DNA from: Telmatospirillum sp. J64-1
GTDB taxonomy: Bacteria; Pseudomonadota; Alphaproteobacteria; Rhodospirillales; Magnetospirillaceae
Direction: 5' to 3'
DNA: 64,000 bases
NCBI RefSeq assembly: GCF_006980715.1
Contig: NZ_SBHN01000009.1
Location: forward strand, 62,001-126,000
A model generated the notes under the pieces. That model did no database searches. It was given only the letters and a program-made list of their open reading frames with translations, and was not told the DNA's origin. This document shows positions 31,622-39,528 of the stretch, piece by piece. How positions within the stretch are numbered: the first letter of the stretch is position 1; each line of letters opens with the position of its first letter. A program made the translations under genes and the position numbers.

Positions 31622-32224
31622 GTGTCACAAGAAAAACGTGCAAGACTGCGGGAAAAGGCCACCCGCCTTTTTCTGGAAAAAGGCTACGACCGCGTCACGA
31701 TCGATGATGTGATCCAGGAAGCGGGGGGATCGAAGACCACCCTTTACACCTATTTCGGCGGCAAGGAAGGGCTGTTCGCCGAGATCATCGAGCATCAATG
31801 CCGCATGATCCGGGAAGCGGTCACCATCCCCTCGGAAGGTGTCTCCCCGCGCGAGGCCCTGCGCCAGTTGGGGCGGAACTTCCTGCACAGCCTGATCCTG
31901 CCCGACCTCTTGGGCCTGCACCGCCTGGTGATCCACGAAGCCGAACGTTTCCCCGACCTGGCCAAGCATTATTTCGAAGCCGGTCCGGAACTGATCTATC
32001 AGGCCGTGGCCAAGCATGTCAGCGCCGCCCAGGAGGCCGGCCTGATGAAACCCCTGCCGCCGCGTCAGGCGGCAGGCATGTTCCTTCACATGCTGGCCGG
32101 GCAGGTGCATCTGGCGCTGATCCTGGGCGTGCGCCCGCCACCCGAGGAAGAGGAAATCGACCGGCTGGTCGATGATGCCGTGGATATCTTCCTGAACGGC
32201 AGCAGCCTTTCAGGCAAAATCTGA
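31622..32224 (+). CDS. TetR-family transcriptional regulator
   Basis: This 200-residue protein has the N-terminal TetR helix-turn-helix (RLREKATRLFLEKGYDRVTI, GGSKTTLYTYFGGKEGLF) and a helical ligand-binding C-terminal domain with IHEAERFPDL, the AcrR/TetR_C pattern. It begins with GTG at 31622 behind GGAGGG. It may control itself or the preceding transporter gene, but it is not a close match to the choline regulator BetI. The inducing ligand is unknown. Confidence 0.9.
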   Translation: MSQEKRARLREKATRLFLEKGYDRVTIDDVIQEAGGSKTTLYTYFGGKEGLFAEIIEHQCRMIREAVTIPSEGVSPREALRQLGRNFLHSLILPDLLGLHRLVIHEAERFPDLAKHYFEAGPELIYQAVAKHVSAAQEAGLMKPLPPRQAAGMFLHMLAGQVHLALILGVRPPPEEEEIDRLVDDAVDIFLNGSSLSGKI

Positions 32225-32261
32225 TCCCGGTCTTCTTCCGCTCCGGCACGGCCAGTGCGGA

Positions 32262-32282
32262 TGACGCGGCAAGCCCGCGTCA
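32262..32282. terminator. Hairpin between the TetR gene and the convergent dctP-like gene
   Basis: TGACGCGG (32262-32269) pairs with CCGCGTCA (32275-32282) around a 5-nt loop, between the convergent stops at 32224 and 32297. Confidence 0.65.
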
Positions 32283-32296
32283 CGCAGCGTCGCTGT

Positions 32297-33304
32297 TCAC
32301 GACTCCTGGCTCTGGACGGCCTCGGCTTCCCGGTAGATGGCGTCGATCAGATCCTTGCCGACCCGGTTCTCCATCTCGCGGTGGATCGGCAGCAGCACCT
32401 TGCGCCAGGCTTGGCGTTCTTCCTCGGTCGGTTCGTGGATGATGGTCGTGCCGGCGGCCCGGATCTGTTCCAGGGCTTCCTGGTTTTCGCGCTCCGCGAT
32501 CTCATTGGCATAAAGGGTCGCCTCGGCCATGGCCTTGTCCAGCTGATAGCGGATATCGCTGGGCAGGCCATTCCAAAAGGCCTTGTTCACGATCACCGCA
32601 TAGCCGAGATAGCCATGGTTCGACAGCGTGGCGTGCCGCTGCACCTCGTGCATTCTCTGCGTATACATATTCGAGGGCGGATTCTCCGTGCCGTCGACAA
32701 TACCGGCCTGCAAGGCCTGATAGACGGTGGAGAAGGACAATTCCTGAGGCAGCGCGCCCAGCGCCCGCATCTGGGCATCCAGCACCACCGAGGACTGGAT
32801 GCGCATCTTCAGGCCCTGGAAATCCTCCAGCTTGCGCAGCGGGCGGTTGGCGCTCATCAGCTTGAAGCCGTTATCCCAGAAGGCCAGCCCTACGATCCCG
32901 CGCGACTCCAGCTTGCTCAGCAAAGCGGCGCCGATGGGGCCGTTGGTGATGCGGTGCAGCACCTCGCGCGAAGGGAAGATATAGGGGAGGTCGAAGACCT
33001 CGAATTCCCGCACGCCCAGCGTTCCGAACTTGGCGAGGGACGGCGCCAGCATCTGCACCGCGCCCAGTTGCAGCGCCTCCAGCTCTTCCTTGTCGCCGTA
33101 GAGCAGGCTGTTCGGATAGATCTGCACCACCACACGGCCGTCGGTGCGCTGCTCGGCCAGCATCTTGAACTTTTCGGCCGCCTTGCCCTTGGGCGTGTCC
33201 GGCGCGACCACATGGCTGAACCTGATGACGATCGGCTCCTTGGCCTGGGCCGTGCCCAGCCCCCCCAGCAGACAGCAAAGTGCGGTCGCAAGCCAGCGTA
33301 TCAT
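32297..33304 (-). CDS. DctP-type TRAP substrate-binding protein (orphan)
   Basis: This 335-residue protein has a signal peptide (cut after AQA near residue 22) and typical DctP features: IRFSHVVAPDTPKG at the mature N-terminus, GVREFEVFDLPYIF, the Arg-containing LKMRIQSS for carboxylate binding, and VDGTENPPSNMY. It should bind a C4-dicarboxylate or related acid in the periplasm. No DctQ or DctM gene is next to it, and the TRAP permease at 22.5 kb belongs to the TAXI class, so its partner must lie elsewhere or it serves as a sensor component. Confidence 0.92.
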   Translation of the reverse strand: MIRWLATALCCLLGGLGTAQAKEPIVIRFSHVVAPDTPKGKAAEKFKMLAEQRTDGRVVVQIYPNSLLYGDKEELEALQLGAVQMLAPSLAKFGTLGVREFEVFDLPYIFPSREVLHRITNGPIGAALLSKLESRGIVGLAFWDNGFKLMSANRPLRKLEDFQGLKMRIQSSVVLDAQMRALGALPQELSFSTVYQALQAGIVDGTENPPSNMYTQRMHEVQRHATLSNHGYLGYAVIVNKAFWNGLPSDIRYQLDKAMAEATLYANEIAERENQEALEQIRAAGTTIIHEPTEEERQAWRKVLLPIHREMENRVGKDLIDAIYREAEAVQSQES

Positions 33305-33474
33305 CCGTTCTCCTCCGACCTTTCCGAGGGGGACTTTAACAGATTTTCCCCGAATTGACGCAAAAAGCCCCCCGAAACGGCATCCCCTCTGACATGGTTC
33401 GCTGGATTTTCCCTTTTCTTCGCCCCAAATTCCACAATGATATGATGGTTTTTACTCCCAGGCTGAGAGAGTCC

Positions 33475-34461
33475 ATGTCCCCGGTCCCCTTTCGCCCGCT
33501 CCTGTGGCTGATCGCCGTCCTGACGCTGCTTCTGCCCCGCGCCTTCGCCGCCGAGCCGCCCGTCCCGCCCTGGCAGAGCAGCCTGGGGCAGGAAGCGCCG
33601 CTGGTCGGACGGATCTGGCAGCCTTCGACGGGACGCTTCCTCGACGTGCAAACGGCTCTCGACCAGATGGCGGGTGCCCGTTTCGTCCTACTGGGGGAAA
33701 GCCACGGCAATCCAGACCATCATCGCCTCCAGGCCTGGCTGGTGGAGCAGCTGATCCGCCGCGACCGGCGTCCGGCCGTGGCCTTCGAGATGTTCCGCGA
33801 GGATCAGGCCCCGGCCATTCAGCACCATCTCAGCCGCTCTCCCCGGGATGCCGAGGGTCTGGGACCGGCGGTGGAGTGGGAGCGGTCGGGCTGGCCCGAT
33901 TGGGAGCATTACCGCCCCATCGCCCAGGCGGCCCTGGATGCCGGACTGCCGATTCTGACCGCCAATCTGTCCAACGAGCGAATCAGGGCAATGGTCCGCG
34001 AAGGCGCGCCGCCGCCCGAACGCCTGGGCCTCGACGCTCCCCTGCCCGCCCCGATCGCCGAGGCCATGGCGGAGGAGATCGCGGTCAGCCATTGCCATAT
34101 GATGCCGGACCACGCCATCGCCCCGATGGTCGAGGTCCAGCGCGCCCGCGACGCCACCATGGCCTGGTCGATGCTCGAAGGCGCCGCGGCCCCGGCGACC
34201 GATGGCGCCGCCCTGATCGCCGGCAACGGCCATGTCCGCCAGGATCGCGGCGTGCCCATGCATCTGCGCGCCATCGCCCCGCGGGCCGGGGTGCTGAGCC
34301 TGGCCTTCGTCGAGATCGGCCAAGAAACCGAGGACCCGGCGGCCTATGCGGCGCGGTGGGACGGCAGCCTGCCTTTCGACCTGCTGTGGTTCACGCCGCG
34401 CCACCGCGATATCGACGCCTGCGCCGAGATGCGCCGCCAGATGCAGCGGCGGTCACGGTAA
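33475..34461 (+). CDS. ChaN-like exported protein (heme-uptake family fold)
   Basis: This 328-residue protein has an N-terminal signal sequence (LLWLIAVLTLLLPRAFAAEP) and the ChaN domain core: RFVLLGESHGNPDHHRLQAW, VAFEMFRED, HYRPIAQAALDAGLPILTAN and ALIAGNGHVRQDRGVP. ChaN-family proteins were described as heme-binding lipoproteins; here no lipobox Cys is visible, so it is probably soluble in the periplasm. The start at 33475 begins directly at the signal peptide; a start 33 nt upstream (33442) is possible. It could cooperate with the heme monooxygenase at 2.7 kb, but nothing in the sequence links the two. Confidence 0.82.
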   Translation: MSPVPFRPLLWLIAVLTLLLPRAFAAEPPVPPWQSSLGQEAPLVGRIWQPSTGRFLDVQTALDQMAGARFVLLGESHGNPDHHRLQAWLVEQLIRRDRRPAVAFEMFREDQAPAIQHHLSRSPRDAEGLGPAVEWERSGWPDWEHYRPIAQAALDAGLPILTANLSNERIRAMVREGAPPPERLGLDAPLPAPIAEAMAEEIAVSHCHMMPDHAIAPMVEVQRARDATMAWSMLEGAAAPATDGAALIAGNGHVRQDRGVPMHLRAIAPRAGVLSLAFVEIGQETEDPAAYAARWDGSLPFDLLWFTPRHRDIDACAEMRRQMQRRSR

Positions 34462-34471
34462 GGAAGGAAGA

Positions 34472-35068
34472 CTATTTCTTCACGACCGTCTTGCTCGGTA
34501 CCCAGGCATGGACATTGACCGGCTTGCCCGATTGCGAACGCATGACGCGCGGGCGCAGCACCTGCTTCAAGGGCGGTGCGGCCTGGCTCTTGGCGAGCTG
34601 GGGAGCGCCATAGAACTGTGCCAGCGAGGCCAGCGGGATCTCGCTTCGCGGTCCCTTGGCGAAGGCGGTGGCGAAAGGCGGATGATTGCACAGTACCCGC
34701 GTCAGGTGATCGGCGGAATGGGATCCGAAACGCCGCCAGATGCTGTCGAGGAAATGACGCACATTCTCGGCCATGGGGCGGACCTCCATGGGCGGACGCC
34801 CCAGTTCGAAGGCCCTGTATACATTGGGTTCGACCGGGCCGACCTCCAGCGCGACGAAGGTCGCCGGCATCAAGGGACGGCCGTGATGGGCCACGGCGAA
34901 ATAAGCCTGGGCCAGATACAGCAGACGCTGCATCTTCTGGGGCTGCAGATATTCATTGTCTTCAAGGGCACGGTCGATGAACCAGTATGCCACGTCGAAG
35001 ACGGACTCCACGGCGGCTGCGGCCATGCAATGCTTCTCCGGGTCGGTCGCGCTATTCTCCCTAAACAT
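34472..35068 (-). CDS. Panacea-domain (DUF4065/SocA-like) protein
   Basis: This 198-residue soluble protein carries the Panacea domain (about residues 20-130): VFDVAYWFIDRA, LQPQKMQRLLYLAQAYF, then a G-P-V-P-like turn (LEVGPVEPNVYRAF). Such domains act as antitoxins or proteolytic adaptors (SocA) or in phage-related genes. A long basic tail (residues 150-198) is unlike the standalone domain. No toxin partner is adjacent: the flanking genes face away or are on the other strand. The start may be 35068 or the internal ATG at 35026, which has GGAG upstream. Confidence 0.7.
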   Translation of the reverse strand: MFRENSATDPEKHCMAAAAVESVFDVAYWFIDRALEDNEYLQPQKMQRLLYLAQAYFAVAHHGRPLMPATFVALEVGPVEPNVYRAFELGRPPMEVRPMAENVRHFLDSIWRRFGSHSADHLTRVLCNHPPFATAFAKGPRSEIPLASLAQFYGAPQLAKSQAAPPLKQVLRPRVMRSQSGKPVNVHAWVPSKTVVKK

Positions 35069-35226
35069 AATCGTGCCGGCCTCCGGACGCTACGCCCCTT
35101 ACGGCACCTCCCTTCGGGTCACCCGGACGCGCCCGGTCTTGACCGGAGGAAGCGAGCAGGCCACCTTCTACCTCGGCTGGGGAAACACCCCTCCCGAAAG
35201 GCGCCCCGTCTCCTCTCTCCACAGGG

Positions 35227-37905
35227 ATGTTTTCCCCGATGACAGAGCCCGACCAGCCCCGCGAGGTTCCCCGCCCCCGGCGCCGCTGGTTCCCGGCCCT
35301 GCTGGCGCTGCTCCTGCTGCTGTTGCTGGTAGCGGGTGGAACCTGGCTCTTCCTGCCGCGCATCGCCGAACAAATCGTGTTGCATCAGCTGCGCGAGCGG
35401 GGGTTGGAGCCGGACGGCCTGACCGTCGCCGGGATCGGCCTGGGCGGCGCCCATGTCACCGATATCAGCGTGGGGGATGGCCAAGTCCACCTGAACAGCC
35501 TGCATCTGTCCTGGTCGCTGGAAGACCTGCGGCGGCAGCGTCTGGCCGCCATCCGCGCGGCAGGGCTGCGTCTTCAGGCGCGCCTCGACGGGAACGGCCT
35601 GTCCTTCGGCCCCCTCGATGCCCTGCGCCAGGACGAAACGGAGGAGGAGGAGGAAGGAGGCGGCTGGCAGGTCGGACAGATCATCCTTGAAGACGCCGTC
35701 CTGCAACTCGATACCCCGCTGGGCGAACGCCACCTGCCCTTCGCCGCCCGTGGCAGCCTGGATGGGGCCATCAGCGTCGAGGCCGAGGCCATCCTGACCG
35801 ACCTGCTGCGCGAGACGTCGCTGGCGGCCAAGACCCCGACCCTGCTCCAGGCGCAGGCATCGCTGGAGAATGGCGAAGGCTGGGGAAGGCTGACCGTCAA
35901 CGGTCCCACCCTCGCCCTCGACCTGCTGGCCGAGCATGGCGACGGAGCCTGGCACCTGACGGCGCCGGAGGCGCTGCGTATCGCCTTGTCCGACATTCCC
36001 GACATCCTGCTGGCCCGTCTGCCGGAGACTCTGCACGAGGGCTTGGCGGGTGACGCCGAGGTGACGATCAGCGGCGTCGCCCTCACCGCCCGTCCTCAGG
36101 AAAACTGGTGGCATGTGGAAGGCAGCGGCCAGATCCGGGGACGGATCAACCAGACGCGCCTCGTCGCCGACCTGTCGGGCGCGGCGGAGGTCCTGGACGA
36201 CCTGATCCCCCGGCGCATCCTGTCGCTGGACGGCGATCTGGCACTGCTGAACCTGCCCCTGCCCGAGGCCCAGGTCGACGCCACCCTTGCCCTGCGCGGT
36301 TTCGCCGGTTCTCCCCCCGTCGCCGAAGGCGCGGCCACCCTCACCGTGACCGCCCTCAATGTCGCTTCGCCCCGTCTGTCCGCCCGCGCCATGGAATTGC
36401 AGGCCCCGGGCCGCCTGCGGCTGGACGGCTTCAGCCTGCAGATGGTCCTCGACCAGCCGGGCCTGCTGCGGACGTCGAACCTGCTGATCCCCGAGATCTT
36501 CCGCGCCGCCAGCCGCATCGACCTGAGGCTGCGCCCTTCGCCCCGGCCGCTGATCGAGGTCAGCTATGTCGCCGGTGGGGGCGTGGTGCTGTCTTCCGAT
36601 ATCGATGCCGATCCCGCCGATCTGCAAGGGCGCTATCTCGGCGGCGTGGAACGGCCCCTTCAGGGCAATACCGGGCGGCTGCATCTGCGGGCGGAGTGGG
36701 AGCCGGGGCAGGATCGCCTGACCCAGGAATTGCGCATGGCCGATGCGCGCCTCGCCCTGCCCGAGCAGAATGTCGAGCTTGCCGGAATCACCCTGCACAT
36801 GCCCGCCCTGGACCATGCCGATTTCGCCGTCGCCGCCCTGCGCCTGACCCAGGAGCCCGCCCCCCTGGCGCCGCTTGCCGTGCATGGCACCATGCGCCCC
36901 GACGGCCAGCGTCTCGCCTTCGAAGGCCGCGCCGCGAACGGGCCGCTGGCCCTGAATGTGAAGGGCTGGCACGACACCGCCACCAACCAGGGCCGCGCCG
37001 ACATCACCATGCCGCCGCTGGACCTGGGCCCCGGCAACCAGCCCGGCCGCTTCTTCCCCATCCTGGCCGACCATCTGCGCGAAACCACCGGCAGCCTTTC
37101 GGCCAAGGGCGCCATGACCTGGCAGGGCGGGACGCTCCGTCCGCGCGTCGACCTGCTGCTGCGCGACCTCTCCGGCCAGTTGGGCGGCGTGCCGGTGCAT
37201 CTGCTCAACAGCGTCATCACCTTCAACAACCTGGCGCCGCTCTCCACCCTGCCCGATCAGGCCGCGGCGGTGGCCCTCGTCGAAGCGGGCCTGCCCCTGA
37301 CCGAGGGAGAAATCCTGTTCCGCGTCGAGAACGGGAACTGGCTGATCCATCAAGCCCGCCTGAACCTCGCCGGAGGCAGCGTGTCCATCGGCGAGACCCT
37401 GTTCGACCCCGCCGCCCGGACTCATGGAGTGACGCTGGATGTCAGCGGCCTAGACCTCGCCCGGCTGGCCGAGATGATCGAGATGGAGGGGCTGACCGCC
37501 ACCGGAACCCTGACCGGCAGCATTCCCGTCGCCATCCAGGACGCCCAGGTGATCATCTCGGACGGGATCCTGCGCTCCAACGGGCCGGGCATCCTGCGCT
37601 ATCGCCCCAGCGAACCCCCGCCCGGACTGGCCGCCGGAGGCGGTTCGGTCGATCTGATGCTGCAGGCCCTGGACAATTTCCACTACCGCGACCTGTACAT
37701 GACGCTGAACGGCCGGGCCGGCGAGGAGATGCTGGCGACCCTGCATCTCGCCGGGGCGAATCCCGACTTGTTCGGGGGCTATCCGGTCGAGTTCAATCTC
37801 AATGTCAGCGGTAAACTTGACACAATTTTAGGCGAAGCACTGACGGGATACCGAATTCCGGATAGAATACAGGAGCGCATGTCGGATTTCGGCATTGCGC
37901 CTTAA
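35227..37905 (+). CDS. ydbH: YdbH-family AsmA-like envelope protein
   Basis: This 892-residue protein has one N-terminal membrane anchor (about residues 22-45, WFPALLALLLLLLLVAGGTW) and a long periplasmic beta-rich body, as expected for the bridge-like proteins TamB, YhdP and YdbH that move phospholipids between inner and outer membrane. The family is recognised mainly by this architecture and by the two partner genes that follow, YnbE- and YdbL-like, the same order as in Enterobacteria. A glutamate run at about residues 138-145 lies in an early loop. The start is 35227; 35239 is an alternative. Confidence 0.87.
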   Translation: MFSPMTEPDQPREVPRPRRRWFPALLALLLLLLLVAGGTWLFLPRIAEQIVLHQLRERGLEPDGLTVAGIGLGGAHVTDISVGDGQVHLNSLHLSWSLEDLRRQRLAAIRAAGLRLQARLDGNGLSFGPLDALRQDETEEEEEGGGWQVGQIILEDAVLQLDTPLGERHLPFAARGSLDGAISVEAEAILTDLLRETSLAAKTPTLLQAQASLENGEGWGRLTVNGPTLALDLLAEHGDGAWHLTAPEALRIALSDIPDILLARLPETLHEGLAGDAEVTISGVALTARPQENWWHVEGSGQIRGRINQTRLVADLSGAAEVLDDLIPRRILSLDGDLALLNLPLPEAQVDATLALRGFAGSPPVAEGAATLTVTALNVASPRLSARAMELQAPGRLRLDGFSLQMVLDQPGLLRTSNLLIPEIFRAASRIDLRLRPSPRPLIEVSYVAGGGVVLSSDIDADPADLQGRYLGGVERPLQGNTGRLHLRAEWEPGQDRLTQELRMADARLALPEQNVELAGITLHMPALDHADFAVAALRLTQEPAPLAPLAVHGTMRPDGQRLAFEGRAANGPLALNVKGWHDTATNQGRADITMPPLDLGPGNQPGRFFPILADHLRETTGSLSAKGAMTWQGGTLRPRVDLLLRDLSGQLGGVPVHLLNSVITFNNLAPLSTLPDQAAAVALVEAGLPLTEGEILFRVENGNWLIHQARLNLAGGSVSIGETLFDPAARTHGVTLDVSGLDLARLAEMIEMEGLTATGTLTGSIPVAIQDAQVIISDGILRSNGPGILRYRPSEPPPGLAAGGGSVDLMLQALDNFHYRDLYMTLNGRAGEEMLATLHLAGANPDLFGGYPVEFNLNVSGKLDTILGEALTGYRIPDRIQERMSDFGIAP

Positions 37906-37921
37906 GCGAAGGATGCGCGCC

Positions 37922-38137
37922 GTGCAGGGTTATTTTTTTCATAGAGGATGGGCCGCCCCGGCCTTGGGTCTTGTCGGGCTGGCCCTGCTGTTGGGGGCAT
38001 GCCAGCCGACGGTGAAGATCGAGCCGCCGGACAAGCCCATCGTCATTAATCTGAACGTGAAAATCGAGCAGGAAATCCGGGTCCGCGTCGAACGCGAGGT
38101 CGACGACCTGATCCGCAATAATCCTGACCTCTTCTAA
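37922..38137 (+). CDS. ynbE: YnbE-like lipoprotein
   Basis: This 71-residue lipoprotein has a signal peptide ending in the lipobox LLLGAC and a short mature part with the family pattern PTVKIEPPDKPIVINLNVKI and EREVDDLIRNNPDLF. It should sit in the outer membrane and complex with YdbH to complete the lipid-transport bridge. The GTG start at 37922 is preferred because AAGGA lies 8-9 nt upstream; ATG 37913 is the alternative. It follows the YdbH gene with a 16-nt gap. Confidence 0.9.
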   Translation: MQGYFFHRGWAAPALGLVGLALLLGACQPTVKIEPPDKPIVINLNVKIEQEIRVRVEREVDDLIRNNPDLF

Positions 38138-38148
38138 GGGAGGCCGCT

Positions 38149-38496
38149 ATGTCAGGCTCCAAATTGAAAATGCTGGCCATCGCCTTGCTGGCCGTCCTGT
38201 CGCTCGCGGGCCTGCCGTCCGCCGCCCATGCCCTCGACCTGTCCACCGCCAAGGCGCAGGGCCTGGTGGGCGAACGCCCGGACGGCATGGTCGGCATCGT
38301 CGGCCAATCCACCCCCCAACTCCGCAGCCTGGTGGAACAGGTCAATTCCCAACGCCTGGAACGCTACCGCGACATCGCCGCGAAGCAGGGTGTGCCGGCT
38401 GCGCAGGTCCAGGCCATCACCGGCGACAGGCTGATCCAGAACGCCCCGGCCGGCAGCTACGTCATGGACGCCAGTGGCAAGTGGATCCGCAAATGA
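38149..38496 (+). CDS. ydbL: YdbL-like periplasmic protein (DUF1318)
   Basis: This 115-residue protein has a signal peptide (cut after AHA near residue 27) and the DUF1318 core: LSTAKAQGLVGERPDGMVGI, LVEQVNSQRLERYRDIA and YVMDASGKWIRK. In E. coli its homologue modulates the YdbH-YnbE complex. The stop overlaps the start of the XdhC-like gene by 4 nt, which ties the envelope operon to the molybdenum-cofactor genes downstream. Confidence 0.92.
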   Translation: MSGSKLKMLAIALLAVLSLAGLPSAAHALDLSTAKAQGLVGERPDGMVGIVGQSTPQLRSLVEQVNSQRLERYRDIAAKQGVPAAQVQAITGDRLIQNAPAGSYVMDASGKWIRK

Positions 38497-38825
38497 CGCA
38501 GAACGAGCGCATTGACAATGACCTGCTCGACACCGCAGCCCAATGGCGCGACCAGGGCCGGGGCGTCGCCCTGGCAACGGTGATCAAGACCTGGGGCTCG
38601 TCGCCCCGCCCTGCGGGCAGCCATCTGGTGGTCGCCGACGACACCACCTTCCTGGGCTCGGTCTCGGGCGGCTGCGTCGAAGGAGCGGTGGTGCGCGAGG
38701 CGCTGGAAGTCATCGCCGACGGCAAACCCCGCGTCCTCGATTTCGGCGTCTCGGACCAGCAGGCCTGGGACGTCGGCCTGGCTTGCGGCGGCGCCATCCG
38801 CATCATGATCGAACGGATCGACTGA
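38493..38825 (+). CDS. XdhC/CoxI N-terminal-domain protein
   Basis: This 110-residue protein equals the N-terminal half of XdhC/CoxI, with VIKTWGSSPRPAGSHLVV and the conserved FLGSVSGGCVEGAVVREA. XdhC proteins bind the finished molybdenum cofactor, add the catalytic sulfur ligand and insert it into xanthine-dehydrogenase-family enzymes. Here the two halves are encoded by separate adjacent genes, an arrangement known in CoxI-type systems. The ATG overlaps the ydbL stop. Confidence 0.9.
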   Translation: MTQNERIDNDLLDTAAQWRDQGRGVALATVIKTWGSSPRPAGSHLVVADDTTFLGSVSGGCVEGAVVREALEVIADGKPRVLDFGVSDQQAWDVGLACGGAIRIMIERID

Positions 38826-38826
38826 C

Positions 38827-39528
38827 ATGCAGCGCAAACTCCTCGACAAGCTGCGCCAAGCCCGCGCCGAGGGTCTGCCCGTCGCCCTGGCGACCCGGCT
38901 GGGCGACGGCGTGCAGGGCCTGATCTTCGACCATGGCAGCGCCGGCGACCTGACCCTGCCCCCCGACCGCCTCGCCCAGGTCCGGACCATGCTCGACGAG
39001 GATCGGAGCGGCGTCCTCGGCGAAGGCGAAGAGGAAATCTTCGTCCGCAGCTATGCGCCCGCCGCCGAGATCGTGGTGGTCGGCGCCGTGCATATTTCGC
39101 AATACCTGCTGCCCATGGCGAGCATGAGCGGGTTAGCCGTGCGCCTGATCGACCCGCGCCGCGCCTTCGCCTCGCCCGAGCGCTTTCCGGGGCTGGAGAT
39201 CGTCACCGCCTGGCCCGACGAGGCCCTGGCCGCCCAGCCGCCGCATCGCCGCAGCGCCGTGGTGACCCTGACCCATGACCCCAAGCTGGACGATCCGGCC
39301 CTGGAAGTGGCGTTGAACAGTCCGGCCTTCTATATCGGTGCCCTGGGCAGCCGCCGCACCCATGCCCAGCGGCTGGAGCGGCTGACGGAACGGGGCTTCG
39401 GCCCCGAGCAACTGGCCCGCATCCACGGCCCGGCCGGCCTGGACCTGGGCTCGCGCTCGCCGGCCGAGATCGCCGTTTCCGTCTTGGCCCAGATCATTGC
39501 GGCAAGACACGGAAAGGCCACCCGTTGA
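38827..39528 (+). CDS. XdhC C-terminal (Rossmann) domain protein
   Basis: This 233-residue protein starts 1 nt after the N-terminal half and carries the XdhC Rossmann domain: IVVVGAVHISQYLLPMA, AVRLIDPRRAFASPERFP, AVVTLTHDPKLDDPAL, YIGALGSRRTHAQRLERL and LDLGSRSPAEIAVSVLAQI. The usual GAGH of the nucleotide fold reads GAVH. It should work with the preceding protein in sulfuration and insertion of the molybdenum cofactor. Confidence 0.92.
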   Translation: MQRKLLDKLRQARAEGLPVALATRLGDGVQGLIFDHGSAGDLTLPPDRLAQVRTMLDEDRSGVLGEGEEEIFVRSYAPAAEIVVVGAVHISQYLLPMASMSGLAVRLIDPRRAFASPERFPGLEIVTAWPDEALAAQPPHRRSAVVTLTHDPKLDDPALEVALNSPAFYIGALGSRRTHAQRLERLTERGFGPEQLARIHGPAGLDLGSRSPAEIAVSVLAQIIAARHGKATR

